Made by a program: the position numbers and the translations under genes | Part shown: positions 37,730 to 46,146 of the stretch, in pieces | Numbering within the stretch: position 1 is the first letter of the stretch | Layout of the letters: each line of letters opens with the position of its first letter | Notes under the pieces: model-generated | What the model was told of the DNA's origin: nothing | What the model saw: only the letters and a program-made list of their open reading frames with translations | The model's database searches: none | From: an uncultured bacterium | GTDB taxonomy: Bacteria; Myxococcota_A; Polyangia; Polyangiales; Houyiibacteriaceae | Assembly (NCBI GenBank): GCA_938024995.1 | Contig: CALJDU010000006.1 | Span: 19,052 to 83,051 of the forward strand | Reading direction: 5' to 3' | DNA length: 64,000 nucleotides

Positions 37730-38655
37730 GCGCGTTTCCATGGCAGGCGCGGGTGGCCGCGTCGATCGTGAAGAAGCGGTTGGGGGACAAGCGCCCGGCC
37801 GTCGCGCACGTGCCGCTCGCCTTCGAAGGCGAAGCGCTCCGCTACTCCATCGTGGGCGGCGCGATCGAGGTCGAGCTCTTCCGTGAACCGTGCAACGAGA
37901 TCGGCACGACGATGTTGTCGGAGCTCGAGATCGTCGCGCGTTTGCTCCAAGAGGATCGCCACGAAGCGCGCGCCTTGATCTTCTACAGCTCGGTGAAGCG
38001 CGGTTTCTGCGCGGGCGCGGATCTCCGCGAGCTCTATGAAGGCCTCATTCAGAAGCACGAGACCAAGGTCGCGGGTCAGCTCGGCGCGATCAAAGAGAAG
38101 CTCGAGATCGCCAGCGAGGTTCGGACCTTCATCGATCGCATTCACGCGGTTATGGACGCGATCGACACGGCGCCGATCACGATCATCGGCGCGATCCACG
38201 GCTTCTGTTTCGGCGGCGGTTTTGAGCTCGCGCTGACCTGCGATGTGTTGGTCGCGGACAAGAGCGCGCGCTTCGCGTTTCCAGAGCTTCGCCTCGGGCT
38301 CGTCCCCGGCTTCGGCGGCATCCCGCGGCTTCGTCGCGACCTCGGGAACGCGGTCGTGCGTGATCTCCTGCTCACCGGTCGCAGCGTGAACGCCAAGCGC
38401 GCCAATCAGCTCGGCCTCGTGTCGCAGGTGGTCGCTCGCGGCGAAGCGCTCAAGGTCGCGCGCATGGTCGCGCAGCAAGCCGCGCGCTTTGATCCCGCGA
38501 CGACCCGAGCCGCCAAGGCGTTCTGCAAACCCTTTCCGCGCGAAGAGCTCGAGCGCGAAAAGGATCTCTTCATTGAGCTGTTGGGATCACCGGTCGTCGA
38601 GGCCGCGCTCAAGAAGTTCGTCGAGTCGGACTCCGTTCGACCCTACCTCCCTTAA
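37726..38655 (+). CDS. Enoyl-CoA hydratase/isomerase (crotonase family)
   Basis: 309 residues. Oxyanion-hole segments G-F-C-A-G-A-D-L and I-H-G-F-C-F-G-G-G-F-E-L-A are intact, and both catalytic Glu positions are present (G-G-G-F-E and F-P-E-L-R-L-G-L-V-P-G-F-G-G), so hydratase activity is feasible. The ATG overlaps the previous stop (ATGA). In this operon it could act on unsaturated acyl-CoA/ACP intermediates, or link the pathway to beta-oxidation. Confidence 0.85.
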   Translation: MSAFPWQARVAASIVKKRLGDKRPAVAHVPLAFEGEALRYSIVGGAIEVELFREPCNEIGTTMLSELEIVARLLQEDRHEARALIFYSSVKRGFCAGADLRELYEGLIQKHETKVAGQLGAIKEKLEIASEVRTFIDRIHAVMDAIDTAPITIIGAIHGFCFGGGFELALTCDVLVADKSARFAFPELRLGLVPGFGGIPRLRRDLGNAVVRDLLLTGRSVNAKRANQLGLVSQVVARGEALKVARMVAQQAARFDPATTRAAKAFCKPFPREELEREKDLFIELLGSPVVEAALKKFVESDSVRPYLP

Positions 38656-38680
38656 GCCTCTCTTTATCGAAATCAAGATC

Positions 38681-38920
38681 ATGGAACGCGCAGAACTCAA
38701 CAAGAAGCTCATCGAGCTCGCCGGAAAACGCTTCAAGCAGGAGACCACCGGTCTCACCGCGACCGACGATTTCTTCGACAAGCTCGGCATCGACAGTCTT
38801 CAGGCGATGGAGCTGCTCACGGATCTCGAAGACGAGTTCGACGTCGAGATCCCGGATTACGAGCTCCAGGGCGTCACGACCTTCGAGGGTCTCAGCGAGG
38901 TGATCGAGCGTCGCCTCTAG
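38681..38920 (+). CDS. Acyl carrier protein
   Basis: 79 residues, a normal ACP length, with the phosphopantetheine attachment motif L-G-I-D-S-L (Ser39), acidic helix II (L-L-T-D-L-E-D-E-F-D-V-E-I) and the I-P-D-Y-E-L turn. ATG 38681 is preferred although the ribosome-binding site is weak. Placed next to the acyl-AMP ligase, it is probably the dedicated carrier loaded by that enzyme and used by the reductases or acyltransferase of the same operon. Confidence 0.92.
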   Translation: MERAELNKKLIELAGKRFKQETTGLTATDDFFDKLGIDSLQAMELLTDLEDEFDVEIPDYELQGVTTFEGLSEVIERRL

Positions 38921-38943
38921 GCGCGCTCGAGAGGGACAAGGTC

Positions 38944-40725
38944 ATGGGCGGACTCAACGCACAGAAGCACAGCAAGCACTTCCGGACGACGGACACCTAC
39001 ATCCCGCCCGAGCGCTACCAATGTCTTGGTGAGCTGATGCGCGATGCGTTCATCCAGTTCAAGACCGAGACCGTGCTCATCGAGGCGAACCGAAAGCGCG
39101 AGAACGTCCGCTACACCTACCTTGAGGTGAAGCACCTGAGCGAGCGCTTCGGTCGTCGCCTTCAAGACGCGGGAGTCGGCGCCGGGGATCACGTCGCGAT
39201 CGCGATGAGCAACCAGAGCAAGTGGCTGATCGCGGCGAGCGCGGCTCTGCTCCGCGGCGCGGTGCTCGTCCCCATCGACTACAAGCTCAAGGGCTACGAG
39301 AAGGCCAAGCTGCTCAGGCTCTGCCAGCCGAAGGTGCTCATCACGGAGTACCCGGAGTGGCGCGACCTCAAGGCGACGGGCGACGAGATCGAGGTCCCGC
39401 TCTCGATCGTGAGCGAGGTGCCGAAGGGGCGCGAGGGTGAGCTTGAGTCCAAGCACCTCGTCGAGCGGTACGAGGACGCGATCGCGCATGAGGTCCCAAA
39501 GCCGGACTTCGTGATGCGGCGCCGGCAGGATCAAGCCACGCTGGTGTACTCGTCGGGGACCGGCGGCGAGCCCAAGGGCTGCATGCTCAGCCACGCGAAC
39601 TACCTAGACCAGTTCAAGGTGCTCGCGGAGGTCTTCCCCTTGGGCATCGGCGACAAGTGGTTCTCGATCTTGCCGACCAACCACGCGATCGATTTTATGT
39701 GCGGCTTCGTCGGCGCCTTCGCGGGCGGCGCGACGGTCATTCATCAGCGGTCGCTCCGGCCCGAGTTCCTCGTCGACGCGATGAAGCGTTACGGCGTGAC
39801 GCACATGGCGGTGGTCCCGCTGATCCTCGAGGCGTTCGAGCGGCGCATCAAAGACCAGCTCGAAGAGAAGGGCGAGCTCACGCAGCACGTCTTCGAGGGC
39901 CTCAAGCAGATCAACGCGGGCCTCACGCTCAAGAAGTCGCGCCGTGATCTCTCGCGTCGCTTGCTCAAGCCCATCCACGACGCCTTCGGCGGTGAGCTCA
40001 AGTCGCTCTTCTGTGGCGGCGCGTTCACCGATCGCGATCGCGCGCAGTTCTTCTACGACCTCGGCATCCCGGTGGTCATCGGCTACGGGCTGACCGAGGC
40101 AGGCACCGCGCTCACGCTCAACGACATGAAGCCGTTCCGCGCAGACTCGGTGGGCCGCGCGCTCTCGGGCGTCGAGCTCGAGATCCGCGACGCGGACGAG
40201 TCAGGGGTCGGCTCGGTGTGGGTGAAGTCGAGCACGGTCTTCATGGGCTACCGTGACAATCCGGCGCTCACCGCTGAGACCATCGTCGACGGCTGGCTCA
40301 ACACTGGAGATCGCGGCTACCTCGACCCCTCGGCCAACCTTCACCTGGTCGGCCGCAGCAAGAACATGATCGTGACCGCGGGCGGAAAGAACATCTACCC
40401 GGAAGACATCGAGTCGGTCTTCGAAGGCATGGACTGCGAAGAGTTCGTGGTCTTCGCGAGCGACTACGTCTACGGCGGCGGAGACATGACCGGCGAACAG
40501 TTGATGATCGTGGTGCGTGAAGAAGACGACGTGTCTCGCGCGTCGCTCATCGCCGAGCTCACGCGACGCAACCGCAAGCTCCCCGACTTCAAACGCATCA
40601 GCGGCCTCTATGTGATGGACGAGGAGTTCCCGCGGACGGCGTCGATGAAGATCAAGCGCGGACCTTTGGCGGTCGCGATCCGCGAAGCGAGCAGCCGATC
40701 GGATCTCGTGGAGATCAAGGCGTGA
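38944..40725 (+). CDS. Acyl-AMP ligase (long-chain acyl-CoA/ACP synthetase-like)
   Basis: 593 residues of the ANL adenylate-forming family: P-loop L-V-Y-S-S-G-T-G-G-E-P-K-G near residue 200, G-Y-G-L-T-E-A-G (A5), W-L-N-T-G-D-R-G-Y (A7) and G-R-S-K-N-M-I-V with a C-terminal catalytic Lys in S-M-K-I-K-R. It should activate a fatty acid with ATP and pass it to CoA or, given the neighbour, to the operon's ACP. GTGA overlap with the next gene. Confidence 0.9.
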   Translation: MGGLNAQKHSKHFRTTDTYIPPERYQCLGELMRDAFIQFKTETVLIEANRKRENVRYTYLEVKHLSERFGRRLQDAGVGAGDHVAIAMSNQSKWLIAASAALLRGAVLVPIDYKLKGYEKAKLLRLCQPKVLITEYPEWRDLKATGDEIEVPLSIVSEVPKGREGELESKHLVERYEDAIAHEVPKPDFVMRRRQDQATLVYSSGTGGEPKGCMLSHANYLDQFKVLAEVFPLGIGDKWFSILPTNHAIDFMCGFVGAFAGGATVIHQRSLRPEFLVDAMKRYGVTHMAVVPLILEAFERRIKDQLEEKGELTQHVFEGLKQINAGLTLKKSRRDLSRRLLKPIHDAFGGELKSLFCGGAFTDRDRAQFFYDLGIPVVIGYGLTEAGTALTLNDMKPFRADSVGRALSGVELEIRDADESGVGSVWVKSSTVFMGYRDNPALTAETIVDGWLNTGDRGYLDPSANLHLVGRSKNMIVTAGGKNIYPEDIESVFEGMDCEEFVVFASDYVYGGGDMTGEQLMIVVREEDDVSRASLIAELTRRNRKLPDFKRISGLYVMDEEFPRTASMKIKRGPLAVAIREASSRSDLVEIKA

Positions 40726-41642
40726 GCGAGCCTTTCGTCACGATCGTGAACGGCGCCGCGGGTGGCGGCCGTTGCAAGACGCGTTGGGGTCGCGCCGGAC
40801 AGCGACTTCGTGACGCGGGCCTAGCGCTTGACGTTCGCGTGACCGAGCGCGCTGGACACGCGACCGAGCTCGCGGCGCAGGCGTACGCGGACGGACACCG
40901 TCGCTTCCTCGCGGTCGGCGGAGACGGGACGAGCTACGAGATCGTCAACGGGCTCTTCCCGCGAGCCGCAGGCGACGACGAGAAGATCACCCTCGGCATG
41001 CTCCCGCTCGGCACCGGCAACTCATTCTTGCGCGACTTCGACATCAAGGACGAAGAGTCGGCGCTGAGCGCGATCACGGGTGGCAAGACCCGGTCGGTCG
41101 ACGTCGTTCGCGCCGAGCACGCCGATGGAGTGCTGCACTACATCAACTTGCTCGGGCTGGGCTTCACCGCGCAGGCGGGCGCGCTCACCAACGATCGCTT
41201 CAAGCCGCTTGGCGCGGCGGGCTACATCGCGGCGGTCTTGGTCAGCTTGGCGAATCTGAAGTTCCCCATCGACCCGATCCGCGTGCGCACGAGCGATCAC
41301 GAGGACGGCTCAGAGGCGGATGAGCGACCCGCCGCCTTGCTCTCGTTCAGCAACAGTCGCTACACGGGGGGCGCGATGATGATGGCGCCGACCGCCGACG
41401 TCACCGACGGCTACCTGGACGTGATTCGTGTCGGCAAACTGGGGCGGGGTCCGTTCATCGCGACCTTCCCGAAGATCTTCGCGGGTACGCACACGCGTCA
41501 TCCCGCGGTGGAGGCGAGCCGCGCGCGCCACGTCGAGTTTCTCGAGCCGCGCGCCCAACCCGTGATGGTCGATGGAGAGATCATCACGCTCACGCTTAAG
41601 TCGCTCGAGGTGTTGCCGGGCGCGATTGAGGTGTTCGGATGA
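40722..41642 (+). CDS. Diacylglycerol/lipid kinase family protein
   Basis: 306 residues with the DAGK catalytic signature: N-G-A-A-G-G-G-R near the N-terminus, A-V-G-G-D-G-T near residue 67, and L-P-L-G-T-G-N-S-F. Members such as YegS, DgkB and sphingosine kinases phosphorylate lipid hydroxyls. Here a plausible role is phosphorylating the glycerol or alcohol product before or after acylation by the next gene product. Start GTG overlapping the ligase stop; stop overlaps plsC. Confidence 0.88.
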   Translation: MSEPFVTIVNGAAGGGRCKTRWGRAGQRLRDAGLALDVRVTERAGHATELAAQAYADGHRRFLAVGGDGTSYEIVNGLFPRAAGDDEKITLGMLPLGTGNSFLRDFDIKDEESALSAITGGKTRSVDVVRAEHADGVLHYINLLGLGFTAQAGALTNDRFKPLGAAGYIAAVLVSLANLKFPIDPIRVRTSDHEDGSEADERPAALLSFSNSRYTGGAMMMAPTADVTDGYLDVIRVGKLGRGPFIATFPKIFAGTHTRHPAVEASRARHVEFLEPRAQPVMVDGEIITLTLKSLEVLPGAIEVFG

Positions 41643-42475
41643 GAGGGCAGATCCAGACGTCGCGGATGCGACCCCAGGCGGACGATCAAGCAGAGCAGCA
41701 AGAGGTTCGACCGAGCGGAGACTGGCACAAGCCCGTCGGACTCATCGGCAAGCTCAAGAGCGCGGCTTCGTGGGCAGCTGGCGCCGCGTGGATCGCCCCA
41801 ACGCTCAGCGGTCTCACCGTCCTTCAATCGCTGGTCGGCGCGGACGCGGTTCAGAAGCTCAATCGGATCTACGTCTGGGGTCAGCTCAAGGCGACCGGCT
41901 GCAGCGTGAAGTACGTCGTGCATCCCTCGGTGCGCGACGACAAGCAGTACATCTTCGCGCAGAACCACATCAACATCTTGGACCACGTCGCGATGCACAA
42001 CGCGACCGCGCACTTCAAGCAGGGGATCGAACTGGAGAAGCACTTCGACTATCCCTTCTACGGTCGGTTCATGAAGAGCCGCGGTACGATCGGGGTGCCG
42101 TCGAAGAAGGAAGGTCGATGGCAGGTCGTGGCGGAGCGTACCCGCGCCGAGCTCGCGCGGGGTCACTCCATCTTGGTCTTCCCGGAGGGCACCCGGACAC
42201 GTGACGGTCGCGTTCAAGAGTTCCGCACCGGCCTCTTCCGCCTCGCGCGTGACGTCGGCGCGGAGGTCGTCCCCGTCGCTGTGACCGGGATGTACTGCTT
42301 CAAGCGGAAGGGCTCGTCCATCATGCGGCCCGGCAAGCAGATCACGGTCTACTGCGACGAACCCGTTTCCTTCGCAGGGCTCTCTGACGCAGAGCTCCCC
42401 GCCGCGATCGCGAAGGTTCGCGACCAGATCGCCTCACGCGTCGACGCCTACTTCGAGGAGACCTACGGTGAGTGA
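41639..42475 (+). CDS. PlsC-type 1-acylglycerol-3-phosphate O-acyltransferase
   Basis: 278 residues. The four PlsC motifs are visible: N-H-I-N-I-L-D (H-X4-D) near residue 114, a K-S-R-G-T-I segment, F-P-E-G-T-R-T-R-D-G, and V-P-V-A-V-T-G. It transfers an acyl group from ACP or CoA to a lysophospholipid-like acceptor. It overlaps both neighbours (ATGA with the kinase and eight bases with the regulator). It probably completes the lipid made by this operon. Confidence 0.9.
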   Translation: MRGQIQTSRMRPQADDQAEQQEVRPSGDWHKPVGLIGKLKSAASWAAGAAWIAPTLSGLTVLQSLVGADAVQKLNRIYVWGQLKATGCSVKYVVHPSVRDDKQYIFAQNHINILDHVAMHNATAHFKQGIELEKHFDYPFYGRFMKSRGTIGVPSKKEGRWQVVAERTRAELARGHSILVFPEGTRTRDGRVQEFRTGLFRLARDVGAEVVPVAVTGMYCFKRKGSSIMRPGKQITVYCDEPVSFAGLSDAELPAAIAKVRDQIASRVDAYFEETYGE

Positions 42476-43112
42476 CCCCAGCGGAGAGACCCAGCTCGAC
42501 GGTCGGAGCGTTCGCGCGATCCAGAAGCGGCGTGATCGACGCGCCGCGATCCTGCGCGCCTCGCTCGTCGTCTTCTCACGCAAGGGCTACCACCAGACCC
42601 ACGTCAGCGACATCATCTCGGCCGCCGGGATCGCGCGCGGGACCTTCTACCTCTACTTCGAGAGCAAGAGCGCGATCTTCTTAGAGCTCCTCGACTCGCT
42701 CCTGACGCAGATGCGCGACAGCGTGAGCGGCGTAGACACCGACGAAGGCGCCGCGCCGATCGCGCTGCAGTTGGTCGGCATCGTTCGCAACATCTTGACG
42801 ACGGTCGCCGGGAACAAGCTCCTCACCAACATCATCATCAAGCAAGCCGTCGGCGTGGATGAAGAGGTCGACGAGAAGCTCAAGGAGTTCTACGCGCGAA
42901 TCGTCGCCTACATCCAGGAGGCGCTCGAAGAGGGAATGCGGATGGGGGTGCTGCGCGACGTAGACACCAAGATCGCCGCGATGTGCATCCTCGGGACGAT
43001 CAAGCAGCTCATGGAACAGCTCGTCACCACGGACAGTGACGAGAGCCTCGACGTTGAGCGCATGGCAATGGGCGTGCTCGACTTCAACCTCTACGGGCTG
43101 ATCCCGCGCTGA
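42468..43112 (+). CDS. TetR-family regulator, last gene of lipid operon
   Basis: 214 residues. A classic TetR N-terminal helix-turn-helix: R-R-A-A-I-L-R-A-S, F-S-R-K-G-Y-H-Q-T-H-V-S-D-I and I-A-R-G-T-F-Y-L-Y-F. The C-terminal ligand-binding domain is all-helical. GTG start overlaps plsC by eight bases, so the regulator is made together with the enzymes. The two mirror-image palindromes at 32362-32399 are its likely operators, giving a negative autoregulatory loop that probably senses an acyl ligand. Confidence 0.92.
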   Translation: MSDPSGETQLDGRSVRAIQKRRDRRAAILRASLVVFSRKGYHQTHVSDIISAAGIARGTFYLYFESKSAIFLELLDSLLTQMRDSVSGVDTDEGAAPIALQLVGIVRNILTTVAGNKLLTNIIIKQAVGVDEEVDEKLKEFYARIVAYIQEALEEGMRMGVLRDVDTKIAAMCILGTIKQLMEQLVTTDSDESLDVERMAMGVLDFNLYGLIPR

Positions 43113-43124
43113 GTCGAGCGCGGG
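43103..43124. terminator. Hairpin at the end of the lipid operon
   Basis: Perfect 8-bp stem CCCGCGCT / AGCGCGGG with a six-base loop. The left arm covers the last codons of tetR and the loop begins within its stop codon; the hairpin ends one base before the convergent lipoprotein gene. No T-tract. Candidate bidirectional terminator. Confidence 0.45.
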
Positions 43125-43751
43125 TCAGGGGCTGCTCAAGGTGACCCCGGACCGCGCGGTTCCGTTCTCGGCGAGGCCGAAGAGCGTCAGGTCTCCGTCG
43201 CGCTGTAGCGTCAGGGTGTCGGTCCCGCCTGGCGCGAGCTCGATGGCGCCGACCGACGCCCGCGAGGTGGTCCGCACGTCCACCATCACGACCTCGGCGC
43301 AGGCGTTCTCGATCGTGATCTCGACCTCCTCCTCGAAGAGGATCTCATCGCTCGGGGTCCGCCGCAGACAGGGCGGTCGCGGCAGATCGATGCCGCGCGC
43401 GGTCCAAATGAAGTCGACCGGGAGGCTGAGCCCTTCTTCGTTTCGGGCGTGGAGGCGGAAGAGGTCGCCCACGTCGCCCGCGAGGACAAGGCCGAAGCCT
43501 CCGTCTTCACGCACAGGTGACTCCGGCAAGATCGAGCCGCGCTCAAGGTTCGTGAGGAAGACGACGCCTTCGGCCGGATCGACCGCGCCGGGCAAGCCGT
43601 CGAGGATCGCCTCGGCGGCTTCACTCGTGGAGGCGAGGAGGTCACGCTCGACCAGCGGTGGGTTGCCGGTCTCGGTCACGACGCAGTCGGTCAGCGTTAG
43701 ACAGAGCAATGGAGCGAAGAGCATCGAAGCGAAGAGGGGCCTGCGGTTCAT
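43125..43751 (-). CDS. TETGNP-motif lipoprotein
   Basis: 208 residues. A signal peptide ending L-T-D-C is followed at once by V-V-T-E-T-G-N-P-P, a short motif I associate with Fibrobacter- and Deltaproteobacteria-type lipoproteins. The mature domain is beta-rich, acidic, with a few Cys. Its ATG overlaps the stop of the TIGR02147-type regulator (ATGA), so the two are translationally coupled. Function unknown. Confidence 0.65.
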   Translation of the reverse strand: MNRRPLFASMLFAPLLCLTLTDCVVTETGNPPLVERDLLASTSEAAEAILDGLPGAVDPAEGVVFLTNLERGSILPESPVREDGGFGLVLAGDVGDLFRLHARNEEGLSLPVDFIWTARGIDLPRPPCLRRTPSDEILFEEEVEITIENACAEVVMVDVRTTSRASVGAIELAPGGTDTLTLQRDGDLTLFGLAENGTARSGVTLSSP

Positions 43752-44587
43752 TTGTCGGTCTCAAGTTCACGTGAGAGAGGCACCGCGGCAAAGGTCACGT
43801 GGACCACGCGCTTGCCGTTCTTTTCTTCTTCGGTAGCCCAGGCGATCAGTTCTCGTCGCAGCCGGGCCATCTCGTCTTTGAGCCTGGCCATCCCGTCTTC
43901 GCCAACGGCGAACGTGACGCTCGAGATGTCGCGGTCGTCTTTGTCGATCTTCTGAATCGCGGCGGATGCGTGACCCAGCATGACCTCGTGGTAGCTCCGC
44001 AGGTGTTCGCCGAGCGCCTCGCGTCCGGTCGTCACGATGGGGCTCTTGCGAACGAGCTTCCCGTCTTCCACCACGAGCATGCCGAGGCTCCCCAAGACAT
44101 CGAGCGCGGTCTGCGCCATGTGCGTCGTGATCGGCGGCATCATCTGCTTCGCGATCCACTCCGGCTCCGCGCGAAAACCGTTGAAGTTCGCGAGCTCGTG
44201 GACGGCTGGGATGAACCAGTGCTCGTAGTACTGCGCGTAGCGGTAGTCGAGCTTCTGCGCGTTGTTGTAGCCGCGCAGTCCGGCCAGTCGCTGGAAGCGA
44301 TCTTGTCTCTGCTTCTGGGTCTCGGCTTCACAAAAATCGACCAAGGCGTGGAAGCACTCTTCCTCGCGCCCCTCCAGCCCGAGGCCCTTCGTGTAGCGCT
44401 CAGCCATCGTGTTGGTGAGCCCGCGCTCGCCCTCGATGACGCGCTTGAGGTGGTTCGGCGACTTGAGCCCGACCCGCCGCGAGAAGGCGCGGTAGGAGAA
44501 GCTCGGCGTCGTGGCCTTCTTCCATTCGTAGTAACGCATCAAGTACTCGCGGTAGTCGAGGAACTCGAACACGCTGGGCCTGAGCAT
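43748..44587 (-). CDS. TIGR02147-type (DUF4423) regulatory protein
   Basis: 279 residues from ATG 44587. The N-terminal block F-E-F-L-D-Y-R-E-Y-L, followed by S-Y-R-A-F-S-R-R-V-G (helix-turn-helix-like) and Y-Y-E-H-W-F-I-P-A-V, matches the TIGR02147 family. The family is abundant in Fibrobacteres and myxobacteria and poorly characterised; a DNA-binding role is suggested by the N-terminus. It lies between two lipoprotein genes on the same strand. Confidence 0.75.
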   Translation of the reverse strand: MLRPSVFEFLDYREYLMRYYEWKKATTPSFSYRAFSRRVGLKSPNHLKRVIEGERGLTNTMAERYTKGLGLEGREEECFHALVDFCEAETQKQRQDRFQRLAGLRGYNNAQKLDYRYAQYYEHWFIPAVHELANFNGFRAEPEWIAKQMMPPITTHMAQTALDVLGSLGMLVVEDGKLVRKSPIVTTGREALGEHLRSYHEVMLGHASAAIQKIDKDDRDISSVTFAVGEDGMARLKDEMARLRRELIAWATEEEKNGKRVVHVTFAAVPLSRELETDK

Positions 44588-44643
44588 GGGCGGCAAGATA
44601 GCGCTCGACGCTCGGCCCGGCGAGTTCTTCAGTCGGGTGAGGG

Positions 44644-46071
44644 TTAGCGGCAGTCTTCGGTCGGGACGCACTCACCCCAGCACGAGCTGATCACGGTGTA
44701 TCGCTCGCCGGCCGGGCAGGGCGCGGGCGGGGCGCGTTCGCAGGTCACCTCTTCGTCGAAGCAGGTCAGCGGGACGCCGGGGCGCGGGCACTCGTCCTCG
44801 GGGACGCACTCGCCCCAGCATGAGCCGATCACGGTGTAGCGCTCGCCGGACGGGCACGGAGCGGGCGGGACGCGTTCGCAGGTGACGACTTCGTCGTTGC
44901 AGGTGAGCGGCGCGCCAGGGTCCGCGAAGCACTCGCGCTCGGGGACACACTCGCCATAGCAGTCACCGACCACGGACCAGCGCTCTCCTGGGTCACACGC
45001 CCCGACCGCGATCTCGCACGAAACGATGGCGTCCCCGCAGACCAAAACGGAGTCGTGTGGAGCGCACTCGGCGACCGGGACACAGGGGCCCCAGCACGCG
45101 CCGTCGACGCTGGCGGTTTCACCATCCGGGCAGACGGGCTGCACCGCGCGGCACGCGACCAAGGAGTGATCGCAGTTCTCGGTGGCGGGCGGGAGCACAT
45201 CGCAGCGATCGCGCGGGACGCACTCGCCGTAGCAACCATCCACGATGGTCACGAGCTCACCGTCTTCGCAGGTGGGCTGGACCCGCCGACAGGTCGCGGT
45301 GGTGTGGTCGCAGTTGATCTCAGCAGGCGGCGGGACGTCGCAGCGATCGCGCGGGACACATTCACCCCAGCAGCCATCGACGACCGTGACGACCTCTCCG
45401 TCCGGGCACTCGGGTTGAACCGCGCGGCACACCGCCGTCGCGGGGTCACAGTTGATCTCGTCGCGTGGAGGCACATCGCAGCGATCACGCGGGACGCACT
45501 CGCCCCAGCAGTCGTCGACGACCGAAGGTACGAAGCCGTCTTCGCACTCGGGGGGGAGCGACTCACACGACGCGTGGCTGAGGTCGCAGTCGATCGCGTC
45601 AGCAGGCGGGGTGTCGCAGCGGTCCCGCGGGACGCACTCGCCCCAGCAGCCGTCGACGACCGAAGGCACGAAGCCGTCTTCGCACTCGGGGGGGAGCGAC
45701 TCACAGAACGCATCCGTGAGGTCGCAGTTGATCGAGGGAACGGGGGGCACGATACAGGCGGAGGGATCAACACATCGGCCCCAGCACTCTCCGTCAACGG
45801 TCCGAACGAGACCGTCTTCGCACGGGAGCGGGAGGGACTCGCAGGTCGCGTGGCTGAGGTCGCAGTCGAACATCCCGTCGCAGTCGGGGTCGGCCTCTGC
45901 GCAGAAGTCGTCGCAGATCATGTCGCCGTACCAGCCCTCGCGTTCGCAGAGGTCTTCGCCGTCTTCGCTCAAGCCGCCGAGGCGTCTCGCGTCGTCCTTG
46001 CTGAGCGGGCTGGCGCACGCAAAAGCGAGCGTCAAAAGAGAGAACAAGAAAAGGGTCAGTGGGCGTCTCAT
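44644..46071 (-). CDS. Cys-rich repeat surface lipoprotein
   Basis: 475 residues. The hydrophobic N-terminus ends A-F-A-C, a weak lipobox. After a Cys-rich linker the whole protein is built from nine tandem units of about 46 residues, each with six Cys in the pattern C-D-x6-C-x(6-7)-C-x-x-G-x7-C-(W/Y)-G-x-C-V-x4-C. The first five end C-(V)-x-P-R-D-R-C or similar; the last three are more divergent (C-P-x-G-E-R-Y-T-V-I). No family name is recognised. A disulfide-rich, rod-like surface protein is the natural reading. Confidence 0.8.
   Translation of the reverse strand: MRRPLTLFLFSLLTLAFACASPLSKDDARRLGGLSEDGEDLCEREGWYGDMICDDFCAEADPDCDGMFDCDLSHATCESLPLPCEDGLVRTVDGECWGRCVDPSACIVPPVPSINCDLTDAFCESLPPECEDGFVPSVVDGCWGECVPRDRCDTPPADAIDCDLSHASCESLPPECEDGFVPSVVDDCWGECVPRDRCDVPPRDEINCDPATAVCRAVQPECPDGEVVTVVDGCWGECVPRDRCDVPPPAEINCDHTTATCRRVQPTCEDGELVTIVDGCYGECVPRDRCDVLPPATENCDHSLVACRAVQPVCPDGETASVDGACWGPCVPVAECAPHDSVLVCGDAIVSCEIAVGACDPGERWSVVGDCYGECVPERECFADPGAPLTCNDEVVTCERVPPAPCPSGERYTVIGSCWGECVPEDECPRPGVPLTCFDEEVTCERAPPAPCPAGERYTVISSCWGECVPTEDCR
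44647..45870 (-). repeat. Nine tandem ~138-bp coding repeats
   Basis: DNA repeats encoding the nine ~46-residue six-Cys units of the lipoprotein. Units 2 and 3, and units 4 and 5, are most alike (both encode C-W/Y-G-E-C-V-P-R-D-R-C), pointing to recent internal duplication; units 7-9 form a second, diverged class. Confidence 0.8.
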
Positions 46072-46146
46072 CGGGTTTCCTTCCGAGACTCAAACTGGAC
46101 GTGACGCCGCCGAAATGCACTCGATCGCCGGGCATTTCCGTATCCA

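Noticed and set aside
44400..44675. Extra frames around the TIGR02147 start, including the GTG at 44671
   Set aside because: The GTG start would extend into the neighbouring lipoprotein gene; ATG 44587 matches the family N-terminus.
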